NCBI RefSeq assembly: GCF_013185185.1
Contig: NZ_JAAZWE010000011.1
Span: 1-59,378, forward strand
Reading direction: 5' to 3'
From: Saccharibacillus endophyticus
Lineage (GTDB): Bacteria > Bacillota > Bacilli > Paenibacillales > Paenibacillaceae
Length of the DNA stretch: 59,378 nucleotides
The position numbers and the translations under genes were made by a program. Position 1 is the first letter of the stretch. Every line of letters starts with the position of its first letter. The notes under the pieces were generated by a model. That model made no database searches. It was not told the origin of the DNA and saw nothing but the letters and a program-made list of their open reading frames with translations. Below are positions 59,318 through 59,378 of this stretch, piece after piece.

Positions 59318-59378
59318 GCTTGGCAGCTTCCTACTCTCCCGGGACCCTGCGGTCCAAGTACCATCGGCGTTAGAGGGC
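59318..59378 (-). rRNA. rrf: 5S ribosomal RNA (3' part)
   Basis: The minus strand reads ACGCCGATGGTACTTGGACC, then CGCAGGGTCCCGGGAGAGTA and GGAAGCTGCCAAGC, the 3' half of bacterial 5S rRNA. The gene is cut by the window edge, lacking roughly 55 bases of its 5' end. Exact 3' end is estimated. Confidence 0.95.

Overview
This window is a stretch of a low-to-mid GC Gram-positive chromosome, most likely from the Bacillales family Paenibacillaceae (Paenibacillus or Saccharibacillus-like). The evidence is the ctsR-mcsA-mcsB-clpC-radA-disA block, the rae1/mrnC/rlmB/sigH cluster, an L7Ae-like gene before rpsL, zinc-type S14, and RpoB/RpoC proteins of Bacillales type. The genus is an inference from recalled protein families; no search was run. 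Nearly every gene is on the minus strand, so the biological reading direction is from high to low coordinates. The window is bracketed by two rRNA operons in the same orientation: the 3' part of a 5S gene at the right edge, and tandem promoters plus a boxA-containing leader of another operon at the left edge.

Read in transcription order: (1) 59378-57785: 5S rRNA, its terminator, an AT-rich gap with DnaA-box-like sequences, and an exported parallel beta-helix protein. (2) 57727-52764: the CtsR-controlled proteostasis operon ctsR-mcsA-mcsB-clpC. (3) 52657-50170: radA and disA (DNA repair and c-di-AMP). (4) 50169-49466: about 700 bases without a gene, with two large nested inverted repeats, at the place where many Bacillales carry yacL. 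(5) 49465-41525: ispD, ispF, gltX, a T-box leader, cysE, cysS, mrnC, rlmB, rae1 and sigH. (6) 41372-37094: rpmG-secE-nusG, rplK-rplA, an L10 leader with rplJ-rplL, and a 16S-methyltransferase-like gene. (7) 37054-29440: rpoB-rpoC. (8) 29370-24398: L7Ae-like, rpsL, rpsG, fusA, tuf. (9) 24379-8794: the S10-spc-alpha superoperon, rpsJ through rplQ, including secY, adk, map, infA and rpoA. (10) 8756-6802: truA and the separately promoted rplM-rpsI pair. (11) 4943-6697: a chemoreceptor gene, the only plus-strand gene. (12) 4594-398: cysH-sat (sulfate assimilation), salA/mrp, a SpoIIM-family membrane protein and a small conserved-looking protein, then the next rRNA operon.

The content is mainly core information processing: most of the ribosome, RNA polymerase core, elongation factors, the Sec translocon and early heat-shock control. 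Cysteine supply is represented at both ends (cysE/cysS under a T-box; cysH/sat). Regulation readable in the DNA includes sigma-A promoters with 16-18 bp spacers, a CtsR operator, a T-box, L10 and putative L13 leaders, and rho-independent terminators at unit boundaries. Compared with the Bacillus subtilis arrangement as I recall it, the locus lacks ecfA1-ecfA2-ecfT between rplQ and truA, lacks yacL between disA and ispD, and lacks cwlD, gerD, kbaA and pdaB around salA. No CRISPR array, insertion sequence, prophage or tRNA gene was seen. I found no clear new multi-gene system; the most unusual items are the nested inverted repeats, the DnaA-box-like cluster, and the accessory genes placed next to the rRNA operons.
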